Shown: positions 16,963 to 24,650, counted from the first letter of the stretch. The stretch: 31,661 nt of DNA from Castellaniella sp034674885 (GCF_034674885.1 NZ_JAUCDS010000032.1:1-31661), one strand, 5' to 3'. The notes: generated by a model not told the origin, from the sequence alone. Translations and numbers: made by a program.

Positions 16963-18504
16963 TCAATGCCGGCTTGCGTACTGCTGCCGCAGCACGTTCT
17001 TCTGAACCTTCCCCATGGCATTGCGCGGCAGCGCATCGGCCACGTGGATCTGCTTGGGTACCTTGAAATTCGCCAGACCGGCCTTCAGATCGACCAGCAT
17101 GGCGTCGGTATCGACCGCCGCCCCCGCCCTGGGCACGACGACGGCCACGACGGCCTCGCCGAAGTCCGCATGCGGGATGCCGATGACGGCGGATTCCTGG
17201 ACGCCGGGCATGGCATCCAGAACCATCTCGATTTCCTTGGGGTAGACGTTGTAGCCACCGGTAATGATCAGATCCTTGCTGCGCCCGACGATGCTCAGGT
17301 AGTCGTCGGGGATGCCCGCCCCGCCCAGCACCCCGATGTCGCCGGTGCGAAACCAGCCGTCGGGCGTGAATTCCTGGCGTGTCTTTTCCGGCATGCGCCA
17401 ATAGCCGGCGAACACATTGGGGCCGCGCACCTGCACGTGCCCGGGATCGCCTGCGGCCAGGGGCTGGTCCACATCGTCGACCACCCGCACCGTGATCCCC
17501 GGCAGGGCCGGCCCCACCGGCCCGGGCAGGCGTTCGCCGCGCGCAGGATCATAGGGGTTGGAGGTGATCATGCCGGTTTCGCTCATGCCGTAGCGTTCCA
17601 GGATGGTCATGCCGCTGCGCGCCTGGAACTCGCGGAACGTATCGACCAGCAGCGGCGCAGAACCGGAGATGAACAACCGCATATTGCGACAGGCGTCGCG
17701 GTCGAAGCGGGTATCGGCCAGCAGACGCACGTAATACGTCGGCACGCCCATCATCAGGGTGCAACGCGGCAGGTAGTGCAAGGCCTGATCGACATCCAGC
17801 CTGGGCAGCCAGATCATGCGGGCGCCTGCCAGCAAGGCGCCGTGGGACGCCACGAACAGGCCGTGCACGTGGAAGATCGGCAGCATGTGCAGCAGCACGT
17901 CATCGGATCGCCAGCCCCAATACGCCTTCAGCGTCAGGGCGTTGGAGGCCAGATTGGCATGGGTGAGCATGGCGCCTTTGCTGCGGCCCGTGGTGCCCGA
18001 GGTATACAGGATCGCTGCCAGATCGTCGGGCGCGTTGTGCGCCGTCTCGAAATCGGCAGCCTGCCCTGCGGCGGCCTGCGTCAGGCTGCCCTGCCCATCG
18101 GCGTTCAAGGTGAAGACATGGGCGGCGCCCTTGCGCTGCGCCAGCGGCTCGCACCAGCCGTGGGCGCCGTCCGAACAGACAACCACGGCCGGCTCGGCGT
18201 CTTCGAGAAAATACGAGACCTCAGCCTCGTGATACGCAGTATTGAGCGGCAGGTAAACCAGACCGGCCCGCACGGTGGCCAGATAGAGCATCAGAGCTTC
18301 CGGCGATTTGTCCACCTGGACCGCCACCCGGGACCCCGCAGGCACGTCCAGCGAACGCAGCAGATTGGCCATCCGGCCGCTGAGGGCATCGATATCCTGC
18401 CAACTGTAGGTGCGCTCCGGGGTTTCGAGCGCTACCGCCTGCCGGTCTGCCGGGAAACCCGACTGCAGGATCGTATAAAGGTTGGCATTGGGTTCCAAGT
18501 TCAT
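16963..18504 (-). CDS. matB: Malonyl-CoA synthetase (acyl-adenylate family)
   Basis: This 513-residue enzyme activates malonate with ATP and CoA to malonyl-CoA. AMP-binding motifs are complete: YTSGTTGRSKG (167-177), YGMSETG (about 303), GWFRTGDIG (about 382-390), the hinge ITGGYNVYPKEIE, and the catalytic lysine in AMGKVQK (about 498). GVPTYYVRLL and MRLFISGSAPL carry the arginines that bind the free carboxylate in characterised MatB enzymes, which supports malonate over a fatty acid. The ATG at 18504 overlaps the stop of the preceding crotonase gene as ATGA (18501-18504), with AAAGGAG almost adjacent to the start. Coupled translation with that gene is likely. Confidence 0.9.
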   Translation of the reverse strand: MNLEPNANLYTILQSGFPADRQAVALETPERTYSWQDIDALSGRMANLLRSLDVPAGSRVAVQVDKSPEALMLYLATVRAGLVYLPLNTAYHEAEVSYFLEDAEPAVVVCSDGAHGWCEPLAQRKGAAHVFTLNADGQGSLTQAAAGQAADFETAHNAPDDLAAILYTSGTTGRSKGAMLTHANLASNALTLKAYWGWRSDDVLLHMLPIFHVHGLFVASHGALLAGARMIWLPRLDVDQALHYLPRCTLMMGVPTYYVRLLADTRFDRDACRNMRLFISGSAPLLVDTFREFQARSGMTILERYGMSETGMITSNPYDPARGERLPGPVGPALPGITVRVVDDVDQPLAAGDPGHVQVRGPNVFAGYWRMPEKTRQEFTPDGWFRTGDIGVLGGAGIPDDYLSIVGRSKDLIITGGYNVYPKEIEMVLDAMPGVQESAVIGIPHADFGEAVVAVVVPRAGAAVDTDAMLVDLKAGLANFKVPKQIHVADALPRNAMGKVQKNVLRQQYASRH

Positions 18505-19304
18505 TCTCCTTTGAAAACCGGGGGGCGTCCTTCGAGAAAGGCCCGCACGCCTTCCTGGTGATCGGGCCCGGACGCATAGGCAAAGCATGCCTGCAATTCG
18601 GCATCGGTCAGGGGCGGCTTGCCGGCCCCCAGGCGCGTGGCCATGTGTTTGTTCCAACGAGCAGCCTGCGGCGCCCCCGCGCACAGCCGGGCGACGGTGG
18701 CGGCCTGTTCGGATTCCAGTTCGGCAACTTCGACGATCCGGGTCAGCAGGCCCTTGGACAAGGCTTCCTGCGCATCGAATACACGTCCTTCCAACAGGAT
18801 TTCCAGAGTGACGGCGCGGCCAGCCAACGCCAGCAGGCCGCGCATTTCATCGGGCGCCATGGGAAAACCCAGGCGGTTGATCGGTGCGCCGAACCGCGCA
18901 TCGTTCGCCGCCAGGCGCAAATCGCACACACTGGCGATCTCCAGCCCGCCGCCAACGCAGACGCCCTCGATGACGGCCAGCACCGGGTGGGGGCATCGGG
19001 CAATCGCCTGCAGGGCCGGGGCGATGGTCTGCCGATGGTAGGCCTGCGCCCCCTCCGGATCGAAACGCACCTGGGGAAATTCCCGGATATCGGCCCCGGC
19101 CGCGAAATGTCCGCCGGCCCCCCGGACGACGATGCAGCGCAGATCGGCATCTGCCGACAGCGCTGCAAAGGCCTGCGCCAGTTCACGCCACATGGACACG
19201 GTGATGGCATTCATCCGCCCCGGATGATCGAGCAGGACGGTGGCGACCGCAGCGGCTCGCTGCACGTGGATGCGTCCGCCTGCGCCCTGCTGTCCTATAG
19301 CCAT
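18501..19304 (-). CDS. Crotonase-fold (enoyl-CoA hydratase/isomerase family) protein in the malonate operon
   Basis: This 267-residue protein has the crotonase fold. Oxyanion-hole segments are present as HFAAGADI (66-73) and CVGGGLEI (116-123), including Glu122. The position of the second catalytic Glu of true hydratases (QPE in the rat enzyme) reads FGAPINRLGFPM, with Ile142 in that place. It therefore may not hydrate enoyl-CoA and could act as another acyl-CoA enzyme (decarboxylase, thioesterase or isomerase). It overlaps malonyl-CoA decarboxylase by 10 nt (19295-19304) and malonyl-CoA synthetase by 4 nt, so it is embedded in the malonate operon. It is not part of the classic matABC set. 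The exact reaction is unknown. Confidence 0.85.
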   Translation of the reverse strand: MAIGQQGAGGRIHVQRAAAVATVLLDHPGRMNAITVSMWRELAQAFAALSADADLRCIVVRGAGGHFAAGADIREFPQVRFDPEGAQAYHRQTIAPALQAIARCPHPVLAVIEGVCVGGGLEIASVCDLRLAANDARFGAPINRLGFPMAPDEMRGLLALAGRAVTLEILLEGRVFDAQEALSKGLLTRIVEVAELESEQAATVARLCAGAPQAARWNKHMATRLGAGKPPLTDAELQACFAYASGPDHQEGVRAFLEGRPPVFKGE

Positions 19305-20629
19305 TGCACGCTCCGCGAAACCCGAGGCTTGCCGGCAGCCAGGCGCGCCCGGTTCTCGTCCAGCTGATCGGGTTCATACAGGTAGTTCACCATCAGTCCG
19401 CAGGACTGCTCCAGGCCCTTGTCCGAGGGGTCCGCCGCCCAGTTCAGCCGTTCGATCCGCGCGCCGTTGCCCAGATGGAAACGCGCCACCGGATCCAGCG
19501 GATCTCCGCCGCGCAACTGCTGCAGGTAGTGGGCCGCCAGCCGCAGGCCCGTCCGGCGCGACGACTCTGGCCCCGACCCCGACGCAGCCGCGCGCAGGAG
19601 ATCGACCCAGCGCGCGCCGGCATCCGGGTCCTGGGCCGCCGCCTGGCGTTCGGTCTTGTCGGCCAGATGGTCCTGGATCTCGGCGCCGCTGCGCTTGCCC
19701 AGCCAGTCGGCAAAGCCCGGGATGGGCGACAAGGTGGCGAACGACCGGAGTTTCGGCAATTCGGACAGCAATTCCTCGATCACGCGCTTGAGCAGGAAAT
19801 TGCCAAAGCTGATTCCGCGCAAGCCGCGCTGCGTATTGGAAATGGAATAGAAGATCGCCCACCGGGCCTTGGCCAAGTCCGCCAGCGGGCGAGCCGGATC
19901 GATCAGCACCTGCACGTCGGAGGCCATTTGTTCGGTCAGGGCGACCTCGACGAAGATCAGCGGCACGTCGCTCATCCGGGGATGAAAAAACGCATAGCAG
20001 CGGCGATCGGCGGCGACCCTGCGGCGCATGTCGTCCCAGGACCGGATCTGATGCACGGCCTCGTAGTGGATCAATTTTTCCAACAGGGAGGCCGGCGAAT
20101 CCCAGTTGATGTGGTGCAGTTCCAGCATGCCGACGTCGAACCAGTTCGACAGCAGCACCGCCAGGGTCTGTTCCAGCGCCGACAGGCCGGCCACCTGGTT
20201 GCGCCAGCGCAGCATGTCCGCCCGCAACTCGACCATCAGGGCCAGCCGATCGCTTTCGGCATACAGGCGGCGGAACAGCCGGCTGGCATGATCCACCGGA
20301 GGTTCCAGGCCGATGCCCGCATGCACCAGGCCGGCCAGCAGGCAGCGCCGCTCTTCTGCATCGGCGGCCAGATAGCGGTCCGCCCATTGCCGCGCCAGGC
20401 GATTGGCCGCGCTGTCGGTGAGGGTGGCCGCGTACAGCGAACGCAGCGCCGCCGGATCGGGCAGATGATCCCGGTCCAGCCAGCGATTCAGGCGTTCCAG
20501 CAGGCCGGCTGAACGGGGCGAATTGGGCAACTGGGCGACATCGCCCGGCGCGGAAACCGCTGCAGCAGCGCCCGGTTGCGCATCCCGCGCTGGGGCAGCC
20601 GCCCCGTTCCATGTGCTTGATCCCGTCAT
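19295..20629 (-). CDS. matA: Malonyl-CoA decarboxylase
   Basis: This 444-residue enzyme splits malonyl-CoA into acetyl-CoA and CO2. The N-terminal helical domain occupies about residues 30-190. The C-terminal GNAT-like catalytic domain includes ARWAIFYSISNTQRGL, KRVIEELLSELPKL, FATLSPIPGF, VARFHLGNGARIERLNW and GLMVNYLY. These are the most conserved segments of the family and hold the serine, histidine and tyrosine linked to catalysis. The first 30 residues are Ala/Pro-rich and poorly conserved. The ATG at 20629 overlaps the regulator stop as ATGA (20626-20629). It is the second gene of the cluster and would feed acetyl-CoA into central metabolism. Confidence 0.94.
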   Translation of the reverse strand: MTGSSTWNGAAAPARDAQPGAAAAVSAPGDVAQLPNSPRSAGLLERLNRWLDRDHLPDPAALRSLYAATLTDSAANRLARQWADRYLAADAEERRCLLAGLVHAGIGLEPPVDHASRLFRRLYAESDRLALMVELRADMLRWRNQVAGLSALEQTLAVLLSNWFDVGMLELHHINWDSPASLLEKLIHYEAVHQIRSWDDMRRRVAADRRCYAFFHPRMSDVPLIFVEVALTEQMASDVQVLIDPARPLADLAKARWAIFYSISNTQRGLRGISFGNFLLKRVIEELLSELPKLRSFATLSPIPGFADWLGKRSGAEIQDHLADKTERQAAAQDPDAGARWVDLLRAAASGSGPESSRRTGLRLAAHYLQQLRGGDPLDPVARFHLGNGARIERLNWAADPSDKGLEQSCGLMVNYLYEPDQLDENRARLAAGKPRVSRSVQWL

Positions 20630-21342
20630 GATGAGGCCCCCGACAGAACATGACCGGATACCGGCTGATCCGGCGACCCGGCGGCGTTGTCCTGCCGGGC
20701 CAGCGCGCGCAGCGCATCGAGCTGGCGCATCAGGTGTTTGCGCGTGATGGCATCCGCGCCTTCGGGATCCCGGGCCTTCAGCGCCGCGAAGATCGCCAGA
20801 TGTTCCGCGCAGGATTCGCGCACCCGCCCCGGGTACATGAGGCTGCGATGGCGCGACAGGCTGAGCACCTGGCGCAGGTTGTCGATCAGGTCCGACAGCC
20901 AGGGGTTGTCCGCCATTTTCTGGATGGCCTCGTGGATGCGGGCATTGGCCGCATAGTAATCGTCGATGGAGTCGAGTTCGGCGAAATGCCGCAGGTCGCG
21001 ATGCAGCGTTTCCAGCCGCTGCAGATCGGCCGGCGTGACCTTGCTGGCGGCCTCGTAGGCGCAGCGCCCTTCCAGCAGCGCCATCAGGGGAAAGATGTTT
21101 TCCAGGTCGCGGGCCGACAGTTCGTTGACGAAGCATCCCCGGCGCGGTTCCAGCCGCAGCAGTCCTTCGGCGACCAGCACTTTCAGGGCTTCCCGCAAGG
21201 GCGTGCGGGAAATGCCCAGCACCGCCGTCAGGTGGACTTCGTCGATCCAGGCACCGGACTGCAATTCCCCGGTCTGGATCATGCCCCGCAGGCGATCCGC
21301 GACTTCCTGATAAAGAATCTTCTGGATGATCCTGGCCGCCAT
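20626..21342 (-). CDS. matR: GntR-family (FadR/FCD subfamily) regulator, probably controls the malonate operon
   Basis: This 238-residue regulator has an N-terminal winged helix (about 8-75) with the GntR pattern AVLGISRTPLREALKVL and the wing LEPRRGCFV. A C-terminal all-helical FCD ligand-binding domain follows (about 85-215). Histidines in ARIHEA, CAEHLA and TRKHLM match the metal site of many FCD proteins. It is first in the operon and overlaps malonyl-CoA decarboxylase by 4 nt, so it would be autoregulated with its target. An inverted repeat at 21373-21387, just upstream, is a candidate operator. Rhizobial MatR belongs to the same family; binding of malonate is assumed by analogy. Confidence 0.88.
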   Translation of the reverse strand: MAARIIQKILYQEVADRLRGMIQTGELQSGAWIDEVHLTAVLGISRTPLREALKVLVAEGLLRLEPRRGCFVNELSARDLENIFPLMALLEGRCAYEAASKVTPADLQRLETLHRDLRHFAELDSIDDYYAANARIHEAIQKMADNPWLSDLIDNLRQVLSLSRHRSLMYPGRVRESCAEHLAIFAALKARDPEGADAITRKHLMRQLDALRALARQDNAAGSPDQPVSGHVLSGASS

Positions 21343-21372
21343 CGGGGTCTCCCGCGTCGTATCTGGAAATTA

Positions 21373-21428
21373 ATAATTCATAATTATGGCCAGCATAAGG
21401 ACTGTCGCCCGCACAGACAACCTAGGTT
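21373..21428 (-). promoter_or_regulatory. Candidate promoter and operators of the malonate operon
   Basis: On the minus strand TTGTCT (21420-21415) and TATGCT (21397-21392) are 17 bp apart. ATAATT-CAT-AATTAT (21373-21387) is a perfect inverted repeat with a 3-bp spacer near the expected start point. A second palindrome AACCTAGGTT (21419-21428) overlaps the -35 box. The AT-rich patch stands out in GC-rich surroundings. Confidence 0.5.
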
Positions 21429-21467
21429 ATCCCTGATACGTCCGGATCGTCGGCGAGACCGCCGCCA

Positions 21468-22244
21468 TCAAGCAGCCGCCCGTCGAAACACCAGGCGATC
21501 GGCCGACGAGGCCTCGTCGGCATAGCGGTAGCCATCGGCTGCGAACCCCTGCAGGCCGGCGACCTGCCTGACGCGATGATCGACGACGTAGCGCGCCATC
21601 AATCCCCGGGCCCTCTTCGCATGGAAGCTGATGACTTTCCAGACGCCGTTCTTCTCGTCCTGGAAGACGCATTCCACCACCCGGGCCTGCAAGGTCTTGC
21701 GATCCACGGCCTTGAAGTATTCCTGGGATGCCAGGTTCAGCAGCACCCGTTCGCCCGGCAGCGCGTCCAGGCGCCGATTGAGCTCCTGGGCGATCCGCGA
21801 TCCCCAGAATTCATACAGGGTATGGCCGTGCGCGGTTCTCAGCCGGGTACCCATCTCCAGGCGATAGGGCTGGATCAGGTCCAGGGGGCGCAGCACCCCG
21901 TACAAACCGCTGAGGATGGCCAGATGATCCTGCGCCCAGTTCAGGCGGGCGTCCGACAGCTCCGCTGCCCGCAGGCCTTCGTAGACGTCGCCATTGAAGG
22001 CCAGCGCGGCCTGTCGGGCATGCTGCGCATCGGGGGCGTCGACCCAGGCGGCATACCGGTCCACATTCAGGCGGGACAAGGCATCGGACAGACTCATCAG
22101 ATCCGCCAGATCACCGGCCGACAAGGCCTGCATCACGCCGACCAGTTCACGGGTTTGCGCCGGAAACACCGGCAAGCTGTGCTGCGTGGTGCGCACCGGC
22201 GTGTCATAGTCCAGCTTCTTCGCCGGCGATAAAACCATCAACAT
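21468..22244 (-). CDS. yaaA: YaaA family protein (UPF0246, peroxide stress)
   Basis: This 258-residue protein belongs to the YaaA family, linked in E. coli to limiting free iron and DNA damage during peroxide stress. Family features are the N-terminal MVLSPAKKLDY, the ALAFNGDVYEGL stretch, LSGLYGVLRPLD with the next YRLEMG, LNLASQEYFK, and KVISFHAKRARGLMARY. The start at 22244 gives the family N-terminus and has AGGAG six nt upstream. Length matches the family. It lies 109 nt after bdhA on the same strand; a shared transcript is possible but a GC-rich hairpin lies between. Confidence 0.95.
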   Translation of the reverse strand: MLMVLSPAKKLDYDTPVRTTQHSLPVFPAQTRELVGVMQALSAGDLADLMSLSDALSRLNVDRYAAWVDAPDAQHARQAALAFNGDVYEGLRAAELSDARLNWAQDHLAILSGLYGVLRPLDLIQPYRLEMGTRLRTAHGHTLYEFWGSRIAQELNRRLDALPGERVLLNLASQEYFKAVDRKTLQARVVECVFQDEKNGVWKVISFHAKRARGLMARYVVDHRVRQVAGLQGFAADGYRYADEASSADRLVFRRAAA

Positions 22245-22319
22245 GAACGACTCCTGTGCATGAACGACAACGGCGACAGCATAAGGGATCTCTGAACAAG
22301 CCATCGCCGCCGGAAATCC

Positions 22320-22341
22320 GGCGGGCCGGATCGGACCCGCC
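22320..22341 (-). terminator. GC-rich hairpin after bdhA
   Basis: GGCGGG (22320-22325) pairs with CCCGCC (22336-22341) around a 10-nt loop, 12 nt after the bdhA stop. No T-tract follows, so it may stabilise the RNA end or act only weakly as a terminator. Confidence 0.35.
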
Positions 22342-22353
22342 TGATCTTGACGA

Positions 22354-23136
22354 TCAACGAGCCGTCCAGCCGCCATCGATCGACAGCGTGGTGCCGGTCA
22401 TCTGCGCAGCAGCATCCGAGGCGATGAACACCGCCGCCTGCCCCAGCTGTTCCGGAGTCACGAATTCCAAAGACGGCTGCTTCTCGGCCAGCAGGTCGCG
22501 GGCCGCGTCTTCGACGCTGAGGTGTTTCTTTTCCGCCAGCGCCTGGATCTGTTTTTCCACCAGAGGCGTGCGCACCCAGCCCGGGCAGATGGCGTTGCAG
22601 GTGACCCCGGTGCCAGCGTTTTCCAGCGCCGTGACCTTGGTCAGGCCCACCACGCCGTGCTTCGCCGCGACATAGGCGGACTTGTTCACCGACGCCACCA
22701 GGCCGTGCGCCGATGCGATGTTGATGACGCGCCCGAATTTCTGCTTCTTCATCGTCGGCAGCGCAGCGGCCGTGCAATGGAAAACGGCGGACAGGTTCAG
22801 CGCGATGATGGCATTCCATTTGTCGACCGGGAAATCTTCGATCAGGTCGGTGTGCTGGATGCCGGCGTTGTTCACCAGGATGTCGATGCCACCCAGCGCC
22901 TTGATCGACTGGGCGATGAAGTCCCGCGCGGCCTGGGCGTCCATCAGGTCGGCGTTCAGATAGACGGCCTTGATGCCGAAATTCTTTTCCAGCCCGGCTC
23001 GTTCACGCTCGATCGCGTCGGCATCCCCGAATCCGTTGATCACCAGATCGGCCCCCTGACGGGCCAGTTCCTGGGCGATGGCCAGGCCAATGCCGCTGGT
23101 GGAACCGGTGACGACCGCTTTTTTGCCTTTGAGCAT
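22354..23136 (-). CDS. bdhA: 3-hydroxybutyrate dehydrogenase
   Basis: This 260-residue short-chain dehydrogenase interconverts 3-hydroxybutyrate and acetoacetate with NAD, as in polyhydroxybutyrate breakdown. The cofactor motif TGSTSGIG lies at 10-17 and NNAG at 89-92. The catalytic residues are Asn114, Ser142 (in ASAHG), Tyr155 and Lys159 (YVAAK). The ICPGWVRTPLVEKQI segment and the long insertion AEKKHLSVEDAARDLLAEKQP are typical of BdhA rather than a generic reductase. The ATG at 23136 has GAAGGAG seven nt upstream. It is divergent from crcB. Confidence 0.93.
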   Translation of the reverse strand: MLKGKKAVVTGSTSGIGLAIAQELARQGADLVINGFGDADAIERERAGLEKNFGIKAVYLNADLMDAQAARDFIAQSIKALGGIDILVNNAGIQHTDLIEDFPVDKWNAIIALNLSAVFHCTAAALPTMKKQKFGRVINIASAHGLVASVNKSAYVAAKHGVVGLTKVTALENAGTGVTCNAICPGWVRTPLVEKQIQALAEKKHLSVEDAARDLLAEKQPSLEFVTPEQLGQAAVFIASDAAAQMTGTTLSIDGGWTAR

Positions 23137-23245
23137 GAGACCACTCCTTCTGAAAAGGTACATAAAAGGACTGAATCCAGTGTAGCGCGCCGCCCTGAAC
23201 GCTGCCTTGCAGCCCTACCCAAACGCCGGTAACATCGGATGCGAC

Positions 23246-23298
23246 AGGAGATGGCATTCCTCCTTGAACCGCTGCAGCCGCAGCTGACGATGCCTACA
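23246..23298 (+). ncRNA. Fluoride riboswitch aptamer (crcB motif)
   Basis: The sequence matches the crcB motif element by element. AGGAG (23246-23250) pairs with CTCCT (23260-23264). AACCGCT follows, then the hairpin GCTGC-AGCC-GCAGC (23271-23284), and then TGACGATGCCTAC. GGCAT (23253-23257) can pair with ATGCC (23290-23294), the expected long-range pseudoknot. It lies upstream of crcB, the fluoride channel gene, which is the usual target. The class is known; its presence here is read directly from sequence. Confidence 0.9.
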
Positions 23299-23349
23299 GG
23301 CCCCGATGCGCGATCCACGATCAGCGATCGGCCTGTAGGCGTTTCTTTT
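23292..23349 (+). terminator. Terminator of the fluoride riboswitch expression platform
   Basis: GCCTACAGGCC (23292-23302) pairs with GGCCTGTAGGC (23330-23340), a perfect 11-bp stem with a 27-nt loop, followed by the T-rich GTTTCTTTT. Its left arm shares GCCTAC with the aptamer core, so the folded aptamer and the terminator compete. Fluoride binding would then allow crcB transcription. Confidence 0.82.
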
Positions 23350-23374
23350 ACCGCCGGACTGCCCCAAGGCAAAA

Positions 23375-23433
23375 GGCGCCCCCTCGGGGGGCAGCAAGCA
23401 GGCGAAGCCTGCGCGGCGCGGGGGCACTTTTTT
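23375..23433 (+). repeat. Double-hairpin element with T-tract just before crcB
   Basis: GCCCCC-TCG-GGGGGC (23378-23392) and GCAGGC-GAA-GCCTGC (23398-23412) are followed by GGGGGC (23420-23425) and TTTTTT (23428-23433). The first GCCCCC can also pair with the second GGGGGC, giving an outer stem in front of the T-tract. It resembles GC-rich hairpin elements often seen between genes in Alcaligenaceae; that comparison is from memory. Confidence 0.55.
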
Positions 23434-23850
23434 ATGGCCGCCACACCCATGCCCTTTCTCTACAACCCGCTGCTTGCCATCGCCGCCGGCGCCTCGGCCG
23501 GCGCCATTCTGCGCTGGTGGCTGGGATACACCCTGAACGCGCTGTTCCCGGTGCTGCCGCCGGGCACCCTGGTCGCCAACCTGCTGGGCGGCTACGTCAT
23601 CGGCCTGGCGGTCGCCGTCTTCGGATCATTCCCGGATCTCTCGCCGCAGATGCGGCTGTTCATCATCACCGGCTTCTGCGGCGGACTGACGACGTTCTCG
23701 ACGTTTTCGGCCGAACTGGCCATCTTGCTCCAGGAAGGCCGGTTCGGCTGGCTGGCGGCATCCGTCCTGGTCCACGTCGGCGGATCCCTGGCCATGACGC
23801 TGTTGGGCATTGGCACCGTGGCATTGACCAAAATGATGATGGCGGCCTGA
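23434..23850 (+). CDS. crcB: Fluoride ion channel CrcB (Fluc)
   Basis: This small membrane protein exports fluoride as a dual-topology dimer. Four membrane segments are predicted. Conserved signatures are GASAGAILRWWLG near the N-terminus, LVANLLGGYVIG with the pore-lining Asn, and GFCGGLTTFSTFSAE carrying the two phenylalanines of the Phe box. From 23434 it has 138 residues; an ATG at 23449 (MPFLYNPLL) would give 133, nearer the usual 125-130. Neither start has a good ribosome site, since a GC hairpin and T-tract lie directly before them; a GGGGG run (23420-23424) slightly favours the first. The fluoride aptamer upstream supports the function. Confidence 0.93.
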   Translation: MAATPMPFLYNPLLAIAAGASAGAILRWWLGYTLNALFPVLPPGTLVANLLGGYVIGLAVAVFGSFPDLSPQMRLFIITGFCGGLTTFSTFSAELAILLQEGRFGWLAASVLVHVGGSLAMTLLGIGTVALTKMMMAA

Positions 23851-23862
23851 GCCGCCATCATC
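23835..23862 (+). terminator. Strong hairpin containing the crcB stop codon
   Basis: GATGATGGCGGC (23835-23846) and GCCGCCATCATC (23851-23862) form a perfect 12-bp stem with the 4-nt loop CTGA, which includes the crcB stop. No T-tract follows, so it may protect the RNA end or act with Rho. Confidence 0.5.
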
Positions 23863-23929
23863 CGACCATCCGCCGGTCACATCCAGGGCTGGCGCGGGGC
23901 ATGCCCCGCAGCGCCCGGACGCCGGTGAA

Positions 23930-24637
23930 TCACTGCTGCGCCGCTGCGACCTTCCGCCGCGCCAGCGCCCGGCCCAGCACCACCACCAGGATCGCACCGA
24001 CGATCTCGGCGCCGATCTTCCAGGCGAAGGGGGGCTGGCCGCCGATCCGTTCCACCACGAACACGTCGGTGATCAGCATGCCGCCGGCAATCCAGCCCAG
24101 CAATCCGGCCCCCAGGGTGACCACCAGCGGGAAGCGGTCGATCAGCTTCAGCACCAGGGTGCTGCCCCAGACGATGATGGGCACACTGACCAGCAGGCCG
24201 AAGATCACCAGACCGATCTGATGATCGGCGTGGGCGTTCTGCGCTGCGCCGGCAATGGCAATCACATTGTCCAGGCTCATCACGAAGTCGGCGATGATGA
24301 TGGTCTTGACGGCAGCCCAGATGGACGCGCTGCCCTTGATCTTGTCATGGGCGTCGTCTTCGGGCAACAGCAGCTTGATCCCGATCCACAGCAGCAAGCC
24401 GCCGCCTACGACCTTCAGGAAGGGAATGCCCAGCAGGGTCAGCGCAAAGGCGATCAGCACCACGCGCAGGATGATGGCCCCCGCAGTCCCCCACAAAATG
24501 CCCTGCATGCGTTGTGCCGGCTGCAGGTTGCGGCATGCCAGGGCGATCACCACGGCATTGTCGCCCCCCAGCAGGATGTCGATCAGGATGATCTGGAACA
24601 CCGCACCCCAGTGCAGGGTCTCTAAAAATTCGATCAT
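23930..24637 (-). CDS. TerC-family integral membrane protein (manganese exporter type)
   Basis: This 235-residue protein belongs to the TerC/Alx/YkoY family. About seven membrane segments are predicted. The two acidic signatures are present: LGGDNAVVIALA (about residues 23-34) and MSLDNVIAIAG (about 118-128), whose Asp and Asn residues form the proposed metal site. Members of this family export manganese, and a manganese-type riboswitch just upstream fits that role. The start at 24637 (MIEFLETLHWG) has AAGGA upstream; the frame continues into the riboswitch but without family sequence. The charged tail ARRKVAAAQQ ends the protein. Confidence 0.92.
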   Translation of the reverse strand: MIEFLETLHWGAVFQIILIDILLGGDNAVVIALACRNLQPAQRMQGILWGTAGAIILRVVLIAFALTLLGIPFLKVVGGGLLLWIGIKLLLPEDDAHDKIKGSASIWAAVKTIIIADFVMSLDNVIAIAGAAQNAHADHQIGLVIFGLLVSVPIIVWGSTLVLKLIDRFPLVVTLGAGLLGWIAGGMLITDVFVVERIGGQPPFAWKIGAEIVGAILVVVLGRALARRKVAAAQQ

Positions 24638-24650
24638 GGTCGTCCTTATG

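Noticed and set aside
16948..18561. 537-codon plus-strand open frame opposite matB
   Set aside because: It is the antisense shadow of the malonyl-CoA synthetase gene, whose motifs are complete.
23239..23433. Upstream start for crcB giving an N-terminal extension of 65 residues
   Set aside because: The extension would be translated from the fluoride aptamer and terminator; the family starts near the first membrane segment.
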